NCBI GenBank assembly: GCA_014218235.1
Contig: CM024753.1
Span: 6,448,001-6,512,000 of the forward strand
DNA length: 64,000 bases
Source of the DNA: Colocasia esculenta
Lineage: Eukaryota > Streptophyta > Magnoliopsida > Alismatales > Araceae
Direction: 5' to 3'
Under the pieces are notes generated by a model. It saw only the letters and a list, made by a program, of their open reading frames with translations. It was not told the DNA's origin and did no database searches. Below, in pieces: positions 46,101-56,558 of this stretch (the first letter of the stretch is position 1; each line of letters begins with the position of its first letter). The translations under genes were made by a program, and so were the position numbers.

Positions 46101-47089
46101 CCCAGGAGAGATCAGTTCTCAGGAGTTGGATCGCTATCAAATTGTTCCTGTTTGATCCTAAGCTCATTTTCCATAGAAACAACATTACTATCAATGTTAC
46201 CAAAGACTTCTTTATTCCATGCCCGAAGGACCTGCTTAACAGCCTTGAGCTTAGAGGAGAGGTGATGAAAGGATTTGGGTGCCAATTATTGTTCTCCTTC
46301 CAGACCTTATTACGGTGTCAAGAAAAGAACTGTGAGTAATCCACATTGCCTGAAAGACAAACCTGGCCGGAGCACGAACTATCTCTTCAAAGTAAATCAG
46401 CAGAGGAGAGTGGTCAGAGGTACGCCTAGTGAGATGCCGCACATTTGTCCCTGGGTACTTATTACTGAACTCATTGTTGTAGAAAAAACGATCAAGCCTG
46501 GCCTTGATAGAAGCCTTCCCAGTGCGGTTGTTGGACCAGGTAAACTGAGATCCAACAAAGCCAACATCAGTAAGCGAGGACGCATGAATGAACGCATTGA
46601 AGTCCACCATAGATTGCATGTTGCAGAGGCGGCCTCCGATCTTCTCACTAGGGTCAGAAATGCAGTTAAAATCCCCCCCGATAAGCCAGGGGACAGACAC
46701 AGTATCAGATAAGGTAATCAGATGATCAAAAAGACTCCTTCGGAGACTGGAGGAACACTAGCATACACAAAGGAAATGATCATGTCAAGGTCACCATCTT
46801 TGAGGGCAGATAAGGTAACCTGTTGGTCTGAAGAGGATAAAACTGCAAGGTGAGATTTTGCCAGAAGACCCATATCTTAGAGTCCTCGCCATCATTGCCA
46901 GCACAACTTTGCATGTTAGGTAATTGCATAAGGAGGCAGCCCGTCTGTAAGGAAGCATAGGCTCAGCAATAGCAACTAAATCAGCATTTGTTTCCTTGAT
47001 GATCTGCGCAAAGATCTCCTAGAGGCATTATTGGAAACGCCCTAATGTTCCAGTAAAGAATTCTGCAAGTCATGAGGAAACATAACCAT
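43130..47089 (-). pseudogene. LINE1-B ORF2, endonuclease, RT, zf-RVT and RNase H, frameshifted
   Basis: Order on the minus strand. The APE-type endonuclease (about 47,089-46,250) contains KETNADLVAIAEPM, then IGGDFN, QFTWSNNR, ARLDRF and SDHSPLL, which are its catalytic motifs. The reverse transcriptase (about 45,950-44,850) contains LRQGDPIAPALFIIMEE and the catalytic YVDD at 45,023-45,034. The zf-RVT region (about 44,050-43,900) contains RASLFCWKVLNRALPVDGRI. RNase H (43,485-43,132) contains NVDGASKGNPG, TRALCDG and VVYSDS. Small indels split it into at least five frames. The domains are those of plant L1 ORF2 and the length (about 1,300 codons) is as expected. Confidence 0.88.
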
Positions 47090-47099
47090 TCTTGACCTC

Positions 47100-48515
47100 C
47101 GCGGCCTTACCGTGCCCGTGTCCTGGCAACTCCCTTCCTGTGAGATGTTGGATCTTCCATAGGGTTAAAAGTTGGCATATACATATTTTCCTTAACCCCA
47201 TGAGGGAAACTTTCTGTAACTGGGATTTAGTAGGTTTAGGAAATAGGACAACAAGATCAACACAATGATCCCCTAAGATTCCCCGGTCTTCCTCAGCTGC
47301 CGTCGCCGGAGAAGAGGAGACAACCACCCTATGGGCCTCGGTAAGAACCGAAGGTCTGAAGTCTTCTGCAGAAAATCAGTGCTGCAGTCGACCGCATTTG
47401 GGTTGTCCTCACCAGAGCTTGGCTCATAACCGTCCTCATGCAAGTAACATCGCCATGCAAAGTGACATCGCCATGCAAAGAGACATCTCCATGCAAAACA
47501 TGCATGTTGCCCACGTGATCTTTATTGATGGCACTTCAACTTCCGGTTCCTGCACAGGCAGGTCTACCGGATGTAAGGTTATAGCATCACCATCAGAGTC
47601 CTTTTCCTCCTGGAGAATAGAGAACCTATGTTAGAGTGGGGGGGAAGAGGAGTATCCTTATTAGAATCTTTTTGCGCCAGGTTTTTCTCATCAAAGTTTG
47701 CATGGCCAGATTCTTCTCAACTTGGTCTGGCTGGGCATCAATATGAGTATGTTTTTTTGGATCCGTCAGCTTTTGTTTCCTGTGGCAATCAGTATCAACA
47801 TGACCCAACTTATGGCAAAAGAGCAAACAGCAGGAATACCGTAATACTTGATTTTTTGCCAGAAGCCATCAGATCCACATCCGATCCAAATCCTGTCCGA
47901 CCTGGGTTAGTGATATCAATCTCAATACAAACAAATGCTTCACTAGTTTGAGTGAGAGCCATGGTGGGTTCATATTTCTTAAACGTGACCAAGGTTACCT
48001 GCTATGGACTTCAAAAAATCCTCATAGTAGTAGTTGACAGGGAGCATAGGCAGGCCAATCCAGATGGGTATCACAATAGGATCGGAATTGAAAGCAAACT
48101 ACGGATCCCACTTGAAGAATCTGTATAGCAGACCTTTAAGGTAAAGGCTTCTACGCATGCTTGCCTTCAGATAGTCATCCTCCTCTTCAAAGAGCAGCAA
48201 CAAGTGGCGATGATTAATAACACTTACAATGAAATCCCCCTTAAGAACCAACCTTTGTGAGAGGACAGATTTAAATTCCGGTATGGAACATCTCCCATAG
48301 GCGCACCGGACTATCAAGGCCAGCTTGAAAGTTTGGATGGATTGACTAACCTCATCACGCGAGAAGAACACTGCAGGTTTGCCGGAGTTTGTGAAACTTG
48401 GAGGTTTAATGCCAATGCTTATGGATGGAGGCGGCTTTGTAGCAGAGATGATCTGAGCATAAGACAGACGCGCTGGTGGATCCTTGATTCCCTACCCCGC
48501 ATCTGGGCCAGCCAT
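47100..48515 (-). pseudogene. LINE1-B ORF1, gag-like RNA-binding protein, frameshifted
   Basis: Starts at MAGPDAG (48,515). It contains the DUF4283-like domain (48,371-48,099, with VINHRHLLLLFEEEDDYLKA), continues with PIWIGLPMLPVNYYYEDFL (about 48,075-48,010) and TSEAFVCIEIDIT (about 47,950-47,900). A CCHC-like knuckle follows with FCHKLGHVDTDCHRK (47,826-47,770). The tail is charged and of low conservation. Several one-base shifts break it. The end at about 47,100 lies a few bases upstream of ORF2, the usual L1 arrangement. Confidence 0.8.
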
Positions 48516-48604
48516 GGCAGGAGAGCCCCCACCAGCCCTCAGGGCCGGCGGAGAGCAGAAGAGAACCAGACTGGGAAGACAAACCCCAGAGCTTCTCTCT
48601 CTAG

Positions 48605-49246
48605 GAAAAAATACTATATGAAGTATGGGATTCGGTATGAGAAGACTGTTCCCTATATTTCACAAACGTACGTATGGAGTTACATAAAGGGGGGAATAGA
48701 ATCATTTTAGAGAGAATCAGACATATGCACTTCAATAATAAATTCTTGAAATTCTTTTGGGGCAAAACTGTGCATACGATAATGTATTAGGTCAACAGAT
48801 CTCCTTTTGATGCCATTGGAGGGAGATATTTTGAGAAGTTTGTTCAAGAAAGGAAGTGTTCTATGATCCTCTAAATGTTTTTCATTGCAAGATATTATAC
48901 ATGTGGCTTAGGAATAAAGATTTAAATAGATGATAAAGCGGTGACACTCATATTTTTTGGTTGAGAAAAACTTGCTACTTGGGCGCCTGAGTATTACTGC
49001 TACCTGGGCGCCCAGGTGGCACCATGTATGCGCCAATATGCTGCCACCTCCAGCCACCTTGGCCATCCTCGTTGACCACCGTTGGCAGCCAGTCATCATC
49101 CCCAGCCACTGATCATCACCACTGGTGTCGTTTGCCGCCTGCCATCAATAGTGTTTACAAATAGTCATTTGTGATCACAAATAGATTATTTGTGAGCACT
49201 AACTTACTATTTGTCTTCATGGATAATGGTCACAAGTAGGGAACAC
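48605..49246. other. non-coding flank, copy B
   Basis: Same as 4,116-4,758; no gene is seen. Confidence 0.75.
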
Positions 49247-50247
49247 TTTTTTTTATCAAAATACGTCCTCAAACTCAAAATCTAGGAGAGCACACCCTCC
49301 CCCAGAGGGGGAGAATGTTCCCACTCCACCAGCGAGAAGTTTGGGCCTGAATATATATATGAGAAAAAGACATTACAATCAACAATCGGGCAAGCCCTAG
49401 TTGTCCGAGGGGAGAAAAGAAATAATCAGAAATTCAGCTAAACCATCCTGATATGGGCAAACCAGTCTTGTCCAGCAGTAATGGGCCTTTGCATTGAGAA
49501 GGAATATTCCTAGAGCCTCAATACATCGTGTTCCTAATAGTGAGACATCCGAAGTTAGCTAGCCTATCGGCCACTTGGTTTGCCTCCCGATAAGTGAGTA
49601 ATTTTGAGGCCGTTCTTTTGAATAAAAGAATAAGCTTCCCGCCACCAAATGAGAGCTTGCCAGATGGACATTTCCCAACTTCCATAGACTTCACCAAAAC
49701 CAGAGAATCCGTATATATGATAGAGATCCTAAGTCCCAGGGAGTGTACAAGATAGATCCCATCACAGAGAGCTCTCACCTCAGCAATAATGCTGTTACCA
49801 TGACCATAATAGTGAGAGAAAGCCACCGTCATGATACCTAGCTTATCCCGAATGCATCCACCTCCCCCACACATGCCTGGATTTCCTTTACTTGCTCCAT
49901 CAACATTCAAACAATAATGACTTATTGGAGGGGTCCAGCGAATGAGTTTTAGCTTCTTTTTAGAGAAATTTGCATGGAATCCGAACGCCATAAGTATCTG
50001 CATTTCATGATTTGAAGGCGCCCCTTTGAACTGGATCGAATCCAGGGAATTGGTTACCATGCCTTTAATAGTTCTAATCACAGCACTTGCGGAAGTCACC
50101 TTGTTTTCAAATCTCCTCCCACATCTCCCCTTCCAAATCTCCCATAGCATGAGGATTAGGCAGTGAAGAGAGACAAACCCCAAAGCAGAAGATGTACTGG
50201 TAACAGAAATGAAGCTCCATATTCTAGAGATAATTTGATGATGTAGG
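49247..50247 (-). mobile_element. LINE2 copy B, 5'-truncated LINE
   Basis: Same insertion as 4,759-5,757: T-rich left end after gaacac, RNase H end only, and the same upper boundary near the start of the 244-codon frame. Confidence 0.8.
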
Positions 50248-50252
50248 TGCAC
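49518..50252 (-). CDS. LINE2-B RNase H region of ORF2, open but 5'-truncated
   Basis: A 244-codon frame, homologous along its length to the LINE3 protein. Both have the ALGFVSLHCLILMLWEIWKG-type linker, LNVDGASKGNPG, AEVRALCDG, IYTDS and REANQVADRL. The catalytic Asp-Glu-Asp-Asp set is present. Between IYTDS and the last motif the frame shifts twice (SGKLSFGGGKL instead of SWQALIWWREA), so the helical part is damaged compared with copy A. It is LINE debris, unlikely to be expressed. Confidence 0.65.
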   Translation of the reverse strand: MHLHHQIISRIWSFISVTSTSSALGFVSLHCLILMLWEIWKGRCGRRFENKVTSASAVIRTIKGMVTNSLDSIQFKGAPSNHEMQILMAFGFHANFSKKKLKLIRWTPPISHYCLNVDGASKGNPGMCGGGGCIRDKLGIMTVAFSHYYGHGNSIIAEVRALCDGIYLVHSLGLRISIIYTDSLVLVKSMEVGKCPSGKLSFGGGKLILLFKRTASKLLTYREANQVADRLANFGCLTIRNTMY

Positions 50253-50527
50253 TTTAGGTGGCGACTAGTACTGGCAGAGGTGATAGGTGGTGAGGGTTGA
50301 TCGACGATGACGGTTGACAGTAGCCAATGACAGTGGCTGACGCCATGTTTGCTCCTGTATGGCTTCATCTGGCTGCTCGAAGTAGCTTTAGCTACACGAG
50401 TGTTTGAGTAGCTAATACGTCTGTATGGCCTTGGATGTCTAGTGCGTTTGCAATGAGACACTAGAACACAGATACTTGGTGCATAACTGAGATGAGAACC
50501 CAAAGAAGAGACAATTAAGAGTAGGGT
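50253..50527. other. non-coding spacer, copy B
   Basis: Same as 5,758-6,042; no gene is seen. Confidence 0.6.
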
Positions 50528-50995
50528 CACTACTAAAAAACTGACTTTTACCTACACCATATGCCTACGCGTTTGATAGTTGTAGGTATTGGAAGGATAT
50601 ACCTATGCAAAATAAAAAATATACCTACAACATATTTTATAGTAGGTATAAACATTTCCCCCCCTTTTTTTTATTCTTTTCCCTCCCGAAACCCCGCGTT
50701 CCCTTTTCCCCTTTCCCCCCTTTTTTTAATCTTTCTCCCCTTTCTATCTCGATGCCCCCCGCCTTCGCCTTTTCCATTTTCCCTACTCTCACTTTCTCCC
50801 TCCTTCCTGTGCCCTACTCCGCCAACATCGGCTGCGCCTCACCATCGCCGAGGAAGAGGGAGCTCCTTACACCATCGCCAAGGAAGAGGCTCCTTACGCC
50901 GTCGTCGAGGAAGAGGCTCGAGAACGGTTGGTTGAGCAAACCATCGCAGACTAGTGATGGTGAGGCGAGGTGGGACCGTAGGTCCAGAGGGGAGG

Positions 50996-51360
50996 ATGGC
51001 GGTAGTGGAGACGGAGACCTTCACCTTCCAGCTCCTCAACCTCAACATCAAAACCTTCTCCAGGAAGGAGATCTTCCTCCACGAGCTCATCAACAACTCA
51101 TTTGATGTGAGCCTGCTCGAATCCATCCCTCTCATCTTGTTCTGCTCTTCTTTGTGTTGCGGGTTTTGTTCTCCATAGTTTGATCTAGGTTTTTGTGTGT
51201 TGTGTTGATGGCCGGTAGGCGTTGGACAAGATCTGGTTTGAGAGCCTCACGGAAAAGAGCAAACTCGATGTGTAGCTGGAGCTATTCATCCACATTGTCC
51301 CCGACAAGGCCACCAGCACGCTCTCCATCATCGACAGTACCATTGCCATGACCAAGTCTG
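50996..51360 (+). pseudogene. captured HSP90 fragment, copy B, best preserved
   Basis: Exon 1 (50,996-51,106, 37 codons) reads MAVVETETFTFQLLNLNIKT then FSRKEIFLHELINNSFD, and ends at a GT donor. Exon 2 (51,219-51,360) follows an AG acceptor and reads ALDKIWFESLTEKSKLDV, a stop, then LELFIHIVPDKATSTLSIID and STIAMTKS, again ending at a GT donor. Plant cytosolic HSP90s have ETETFAFQAEINQLLSLIIN here, so about eight residues of the first helix are missing. The ATP-binding motifs are damaged. The exon-intron layout shows that genomic DNA, not a reverse-transcribed copy, was captured. Confidence 0.88.
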
Positions 51361-52466
51361 GTATGTGCTTCATTTCTTCATGTTTTAGCATTCTTCCACA
51401 CCCCTATGCCTTCTCTTCTTGTTCCGTCGGAATAGAGGGCAGTGGAAGCGAGAGTGAGGTGGAACCGCCATCTACTGTGTTCCGTTCTCTTCTAGTGCTC
51501 GATTTCTGTGTGAGTGGTTGTCCCATTTTCCATCCTCTTCCTCCTCTCTTCTTCCTCGTTCAAAGCGTACACAACCTACATCTCCCTCCTCCTAAATGGT
51601 TCTCACAAAAGAGGCCGCCCTAGTCCACCCCCCCACCACAGCCCCTCCTGCATCTCCTTCTGCTCCCTGACCCTCTCGGCATGGTGGCTCGCGTCCGTCA
51701 CTGCGTAGCTTGTTTGCCTCGCCCCCCGCGCCACCCCATTCCTTCTCCTCCCCCTTAGAGAGCGCCGACGTCGCCTTCTCCGTAGGCATCCAGCAGCCTC
51801 CATTCAGGAGGTCTCACATACAGGGGTTTGCAAACGTGGAAGCGGGTCAAGTCTCCAGTGGTCGTCGGGAAGAAGAAGATGCAGGGGAGGCAGAGCATGG
51901 GTGTAGATCCCCATGGCGAATGTGGAGCACAGCTCCGTCATCGAGTATCTGAAAAAAGGGCAAGTCTCTCTCGCCGCCTCCCTGCCGCGCCCCTCCTTCT
52001 CGGAGGCCTCGCACCGGGGCGGCAGCACCTACAATAGACAGAGAAGTTGAGGACGAGGAGGCGTGGAGGAAGAAGGCAAGGCAGCCATGGAGGCGTGAAT
52101 CCCTCCTTCTCAGTACGCGCCCCCACCCTCTTCCACGTGCTCCGACCATTAAAGGAGCTCGTTACTCCCCGGGCTTTTGCTGAGTAAGCGCGGCGATTCC
52201 CTCGTCGTCCTTGGTTGTCGATACCTTTCCCGATGGATCCTTTAGGGGGCCTCGTGCGTGGGCATCTAGGTTTGTCGGGAGCTCGCGTTGGGGGGTTTTC
52301 GGTGTGCGGAGGCCTCTGGGTGTGCCTATTTGAGCCCCCTGCCGCCGTTCTGGGTCCGACATCTACGTTGGTTTGGGGTTTGATCTCTTAGGAGGGGGTT
52401 TCTTGCTGTTGGGTTATCTGCAGTGGGGAATTTTTCTGCTTCTGAGAGGAGTAGAGCGAGGAGGAG

Positions 52467-52774
52467 ATGGAGAAGTACGAGGTGGTGCAAGATATTGAGT
52501 CCGGGAACTTTGGCGTGGCCAGGCTGATGCGGAACAAGGAGACGAAGGAGCTTGTCGCCATGAAATATATCGAGAGTGGGCAAAAGGTTGGCCTCGATCT
52601 ATCCCTTGCTCCCCCCATATGTCCCTTTCCTTTGTGTTTCTTGTTCATCTGGTGATTCAGATGCTAATCATTGTTGGCTCCCCCATTTTTGGTATGAAGA
52701 TTGATGAGAAGGTGGCAAGGGAGATCATGAACCACCGCTCCCTGCGGCACCCCAACATCATCCGATTCAAGGAG
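52467..52774 (+). pseudogene. captured SnRK2 fragment, copy B, best preserved
   Basis: Exon 1 (52,467-52,586, 40 codons) reads MEKYEVVQDIESGNFGVARL then MRNKETKELVAMKYIESGQK. Exon 2 (52,700-52,774, 25 codons) reads IDEKVAREIMNHRSLRHPNI then IRFKE. The ATP-anchoring Lys33 and the helix-C Glu48 are present; the first glycine-loop Gly is Glu (ESGNFG). Lengths of 120 and 75 bp and the GT/AG borders are as in the source family. Exon 3 onwards is missing. The GC-rich stretch just upstream may be the kinase gene's own 5' UTR or promoter. Confidence 0.9.
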
Positions 52775-53525
52775 GTGAGAAGAGTGCTGTAATACGTAGA
52801 ATTTTGGGTTTCGTCTCCTTCCGTGATCAATGCCTTGGTGGAATTTGCTTCATCGTTGTTAAGTTGTGATCGATGACTTGTGTCATATGTTTTAGTACTT
52901 TAAGCAGGTGGAGTTAGACATGTTATATATCGGTTTTGTATTTGTGTGGATCTACTATTTGGTATCTAGTGTTTAGATTTGTTATAAGAACACCTAAACA
53001 AGGTTATCTTCATGGTTTCTTTTAGTTAATTTGCTCGTAACTTTTACTGTTCCAACAGGGACATGAGATTGTTGTAAGAACACCTAAACAGGTATTGCAA
53101 AATGCAAATTTTAGTTTCAATATAGAGTTTCTCAAGTATAATTTAAGGTGGGTTTTTCTTCTTGTGGATTTCAAAAAACAACTCAAGAAGATGGTAGGTT
53201 CCTGCTTGAGTTTGCAGATGCTAAGGAATTAAGGTGGGTTCATCTTTGCTCCCTCTCATAATTATGCCCATGCTTAGTTTTTAATATATTTTTGTCATTG
53301 TACATATCTTTTGTGGTATATATATCCAGATTGGCTGCTAAGTGCTAACTCAAAACTCATTTTGGTTTTGTAGAGAAGCTATTTTGAGTTCCTGAATCAA
53401 CAACGAGAGAACAACTTAGATATGGAAAGAAGTGAGTAGACTATGTTCTCTTGTGTTTGTACCTGTGACAACTCGATTTTGTTATGTTCTACTATATTAA
53501 AGTAGTAATTGAAGTACTGCAAAAT

Positions 53526-53625
53526 NNNNNNNNNNNNNNNNNNNNNNNNNNNNNNNNNNNNNNNNNNNNNNNNNNNNNNNNNNNNNNNNNNNNNNNNNNN
53601 NNNNNNNNNNNNNNNNNNNNNNNNN
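53526..53625. other. assembly gap, 100 N
   Basis: Exactly 100 N, the usual placeholder for a gap of unknown size. Pack-CACTA stops on the left and an unrelated gypsy pol begins on the right, so the two sides may not be neighbours. Confidence 0.98.
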
Positions 53626-56448
53626 AGGGAATTTTGCTGATGTTTTTCCCTAAGATTTGTCTGATTTAGCTCCACATAGAGAGGTGGACTTTACCATTGA
53701 GTTGCTGCCTGTACCTGCCGATTCTAAAGCTCCCTATCGGATGGCACAGTAGAACTTAAGAATTGAAAAGCAATTAGAAGCCTGTTGCTGAAAGGTTCAT
53801 TAGCCGAGTCCATTCCCCGTGGGAGCGCCGGTTTTTATTGTGAAAAAGAAAGATGGAAGTTTCCGGATGTGTATTGATTATAGAAAGTTGAATGATGTGA
53901 CCATCAGAATAAGTACCTGTTGCCGAGATAGATGATCTGTTTGATCAGTTGCAATCGGCAAAGGTATTTTCTAAAATTGATTTGAGGTTCGGGTACCATC
54001 AGTTGAGAATTAAAGAAGAAGATATAGATAAGACACTTTTAGAATTGATATGGTCACTTGAGTTTGTGGTTATGCCATTTGGGTTGACTAATGCTCCTGC
54101 AGATTTTATGGATCTGATGATAGAAATTTTCATCCATATTTAGACAAATTCATTGTGGTCTTTATTCATGATTTCTGATTTATTCAGCATCTGAAGAGGA
54201 GCATGCAGCTCATTTGAGGTTTACCCTACAATTGTTAAGGATAACCAGTTGTTTGCCAAATCAATAAGTGTGAATTTTGGCTGAAAGAAATCCAGTCTTG
54301 GGTCTGTCATCTTAGCTAAAGGAGTAGCAGTGGACCCAAGTAAAGTGGAAGCAGTGATGAGATGGGAGTGCCTAAGACAATAACTGAGATTAGAAGTTTC
54401 TTTCTGGGATTAGCAGGATATTATAGGTGCTTTATTCAAGATTTTTATAAGATTGCGCACCTATGACTAAATTGACCAGAAAGGTGTGCCATTTGTATGG
54501 TCCGGGCGAATGTCAGAAAAGCTTTATGGAATTGAAGAAGAGACTTACATCGGCACCTATATTGACATTACCGTCAGGGAGTGGTTTTTTGTGTTGTATA
54601 CTGATGCTTCAAAAAGGGGACTTGGCGCAGTGCTTATGCAGCATGGCAAAGTGATAGCATATGCATCCACAATTGAAGCCGGCAGAAGAGAATTACCCCA
54701 CTCATGATTTAGAATTGGCAGCTATTGTGTTTGCCTTAAAAATGTGGAGGCATTATCTTTATGGCGAGAGATTTGAGATCATTACAGATCATAAAAGCTT
54801 GAAGTATATCTTCTCGCAGAAAGATTTAAATCTTCGTCACGCAGATGGATTGAATATTTGAAGGATTATGATTTCAGTTTGGCTTACCATCCGGGCAAGG
54901 CAATGTTGTAGCTGATGCCTTGAGAAGAAAGGCATATGTAAGTTAATGAATTAAAGAATGGAAGATGTATGAAGAGGTAGTGGAGAACTCCTTGTATGTG
55001 CCCAGTAGTCAGCGACGGGCAGTACTAGCTGCTAGTGCTGTAGAGCCGTCTTTGTATTGGCAGATAATTGAAGCTCAGAGAGCAGATGTAAATTTAGCTG
55101 AAATTGTGAAAATGGAAGGTTACCATTGATGATAATTGTGTGGTCAGGCTCAGAGGCAGATTGTTTGTTCCAGCAGAGAGAGAGGTAAAGCACGAGTGTT
55201 GGAAGAGGCTCATAAATCTAGGTACCTATTCATCCGGTAGTACAAATGTACCATGATTTGAGGAAGCATTTCTGGTGGCCTCATATGAAGAAAGAAATAG
55301 CAAAGTTGGTTGCAAGATGTGCTATCTGTCAGCAGATTAAAGCAGAGCATCAGAAGCCTGGAGGTTTGTTGCAACCGTTACCCATTCCACAGTGGAAATG
55401 GGATGATATTGCTAGGACTTTGTGGCAGGTTTACCAAGATCGAGTTACGGGCATAATGGAATATGGTATTTGTTGACAGATTAACCAAGTGTGTAGATTA
55501 GTGGCAGTGAGTATGTCTTGGACAGTGGACAGATTAGCAAATATTTATGTTGAAAAGATTGTTCCACTGCATGGTATCCCGAAGACTATTGTGTCTGATG
55601 GAGATCCAAGATTTACTTCTGGTTTTTGGAGAAGCCTGCAAAGAGTAATTGGCACTGAGCTGAGGTATAGTTCCGCTTATCATCCCCAGACAGATGGTCA
55701 GACAGAGAGGACCATTCATACGATTGAAGATATGTTGCGAGCTTGTTGTTTGGTTTGGGGAGGTAGCTGGGAGCATCATTTGGGAATGGTTGAGTTTGCC
55801 TATAATAATAGTTATCATACCAGTCTTGGGATGGCACCGTATGAAGCTCTATATGGAGGGCCATGTAGAACCCCATTGAACTGCATGAAGTGGGAGAAAG
55901 GCAGTTAGTGGGTCCTGAATTGATTCAGCAAACCACTGAAGTAGTGAAGCTTATTAAAGAAAAATTGCAGGCAGCTCAAAGCAGGCAAAAGAGTTATGCA
56001 GACATCCGGAGGAGACTACTTCAGTTTGAAGTGGGAGATTTTGTTTTCTTGAGAGTTTCCTCTCGAGTAAGGCATTATGAGATTTGCAAGACTGGAAAGT
56101 TGAGTCCAAGATATGTGGGACCTTTCCAAGTGATTGAAAGATTGGGGAAACAGCTTATAGACTAGATTTGCCAGCAGATTTTGCAGATGTTCATGATATA
56201 TTTCATGTTTCTATGTTGAGAAAGTGCATTGAAGATCCAGCACAAATAATTAGATATCAAGGTGGTGACCTGAGGCCGGATATGACAATGCCAGAGTATC
56301 CGTGCAGATCACAGATCGAAAGATAAAGAAGCTGAGAAATAAAGAAATTGAGCTAGTTATAGTGAGATGGGAGAATAGGTTGGGTGGTGAGGATACTTGG
56401 GAATTAGCCGAGGAAATGGCTAAAGGGTATCCCTATCTGTTTGAATAA
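53626..56448 (+). pseudogene. gypsy-1 pol: RT, RNase H, integrase, degenerate
   Basis: Ty3/gypsy polyprotein starting inside the RT lead-in (FADVFP, then HREVDFTIELLPVPA). RT (53,800-54,260) keeps CIDYRKLND and VVMPFGLTNAP, but its catalytic FxDD reads FIHD at 54,161-54,172, followed by a stop. RNase H (about 54,590-54,910) keeps VLYTDASKRGLGAVLMQHGK. Integrase (55,246-55,870) keeps the zinc-finger part FWWPHMKKEIAKLVARCAIC, then SDGDPRFTSGFW and HPQTDGQTERT. The C-terminus (55,890-56,448) ends ENRLGGEDTWELAEEMAKGY, a chromodomain-like tail. Many stops and shifts are present. It belongs to the chromodomain-bearing clade, Tekay/Del-like by eye. Confidence 0.85.
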
Positions 56449-56558
56449 GTTTTTGTGTTTCTTTTAGATGAATGCTGTAAAGGTGTATATGTTTAAGTTG
56501 TTTAACTTTGAGTTGTGTATGAATTTCGAGGTCGAAATTTTCTTTTAGATGATAGTAA

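Larger units (their letters stand above)
42867..48604 (-). mobile_element. LINE1 copy B, near full-length L1-type LINE
   Basis: 5.7 kb on the minus strand, from ctag at 48,604 to a poly(A) end seen as ttttttttt at 42,867. It contains ORF1 (gag-like), then ORF2 with endonuclease, reverse transcriptase, zf-RVT and RNase H. Both borders are exact because 17,130-17,142 keeps the unfilled site gacttagtcattgaaaaaat. I see no target duplication; instead about 3 bp (att) seem to be lost. Both ORFs contain frameshifts, but fewer than in copy A. Confidence 0.93.
50528..53525 (+). mobile_element. Pack-CACTA copy B, cut by the assembly gap
   Basis: The left end is intact: CACTACTAAAAAACTGACTT, followed by cctac/gtagg repeats. 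The HSP90 and SnRK2 fragments and the AT-rich part follow as in copy A. The sequence stops at the N run, at the equivalent of 9,016 in copy A, so the TNP1-type remnant and right end are missing. Confidence 0.85.

Noticed and set aside
55534..55876. Minus-strand ORFs over the gypsy-1 integrase
   Set aside because: Shadow frames of the integrase core, whose plus-strand reading has the SDGDPRF and HPQTDGQTERT motifs.
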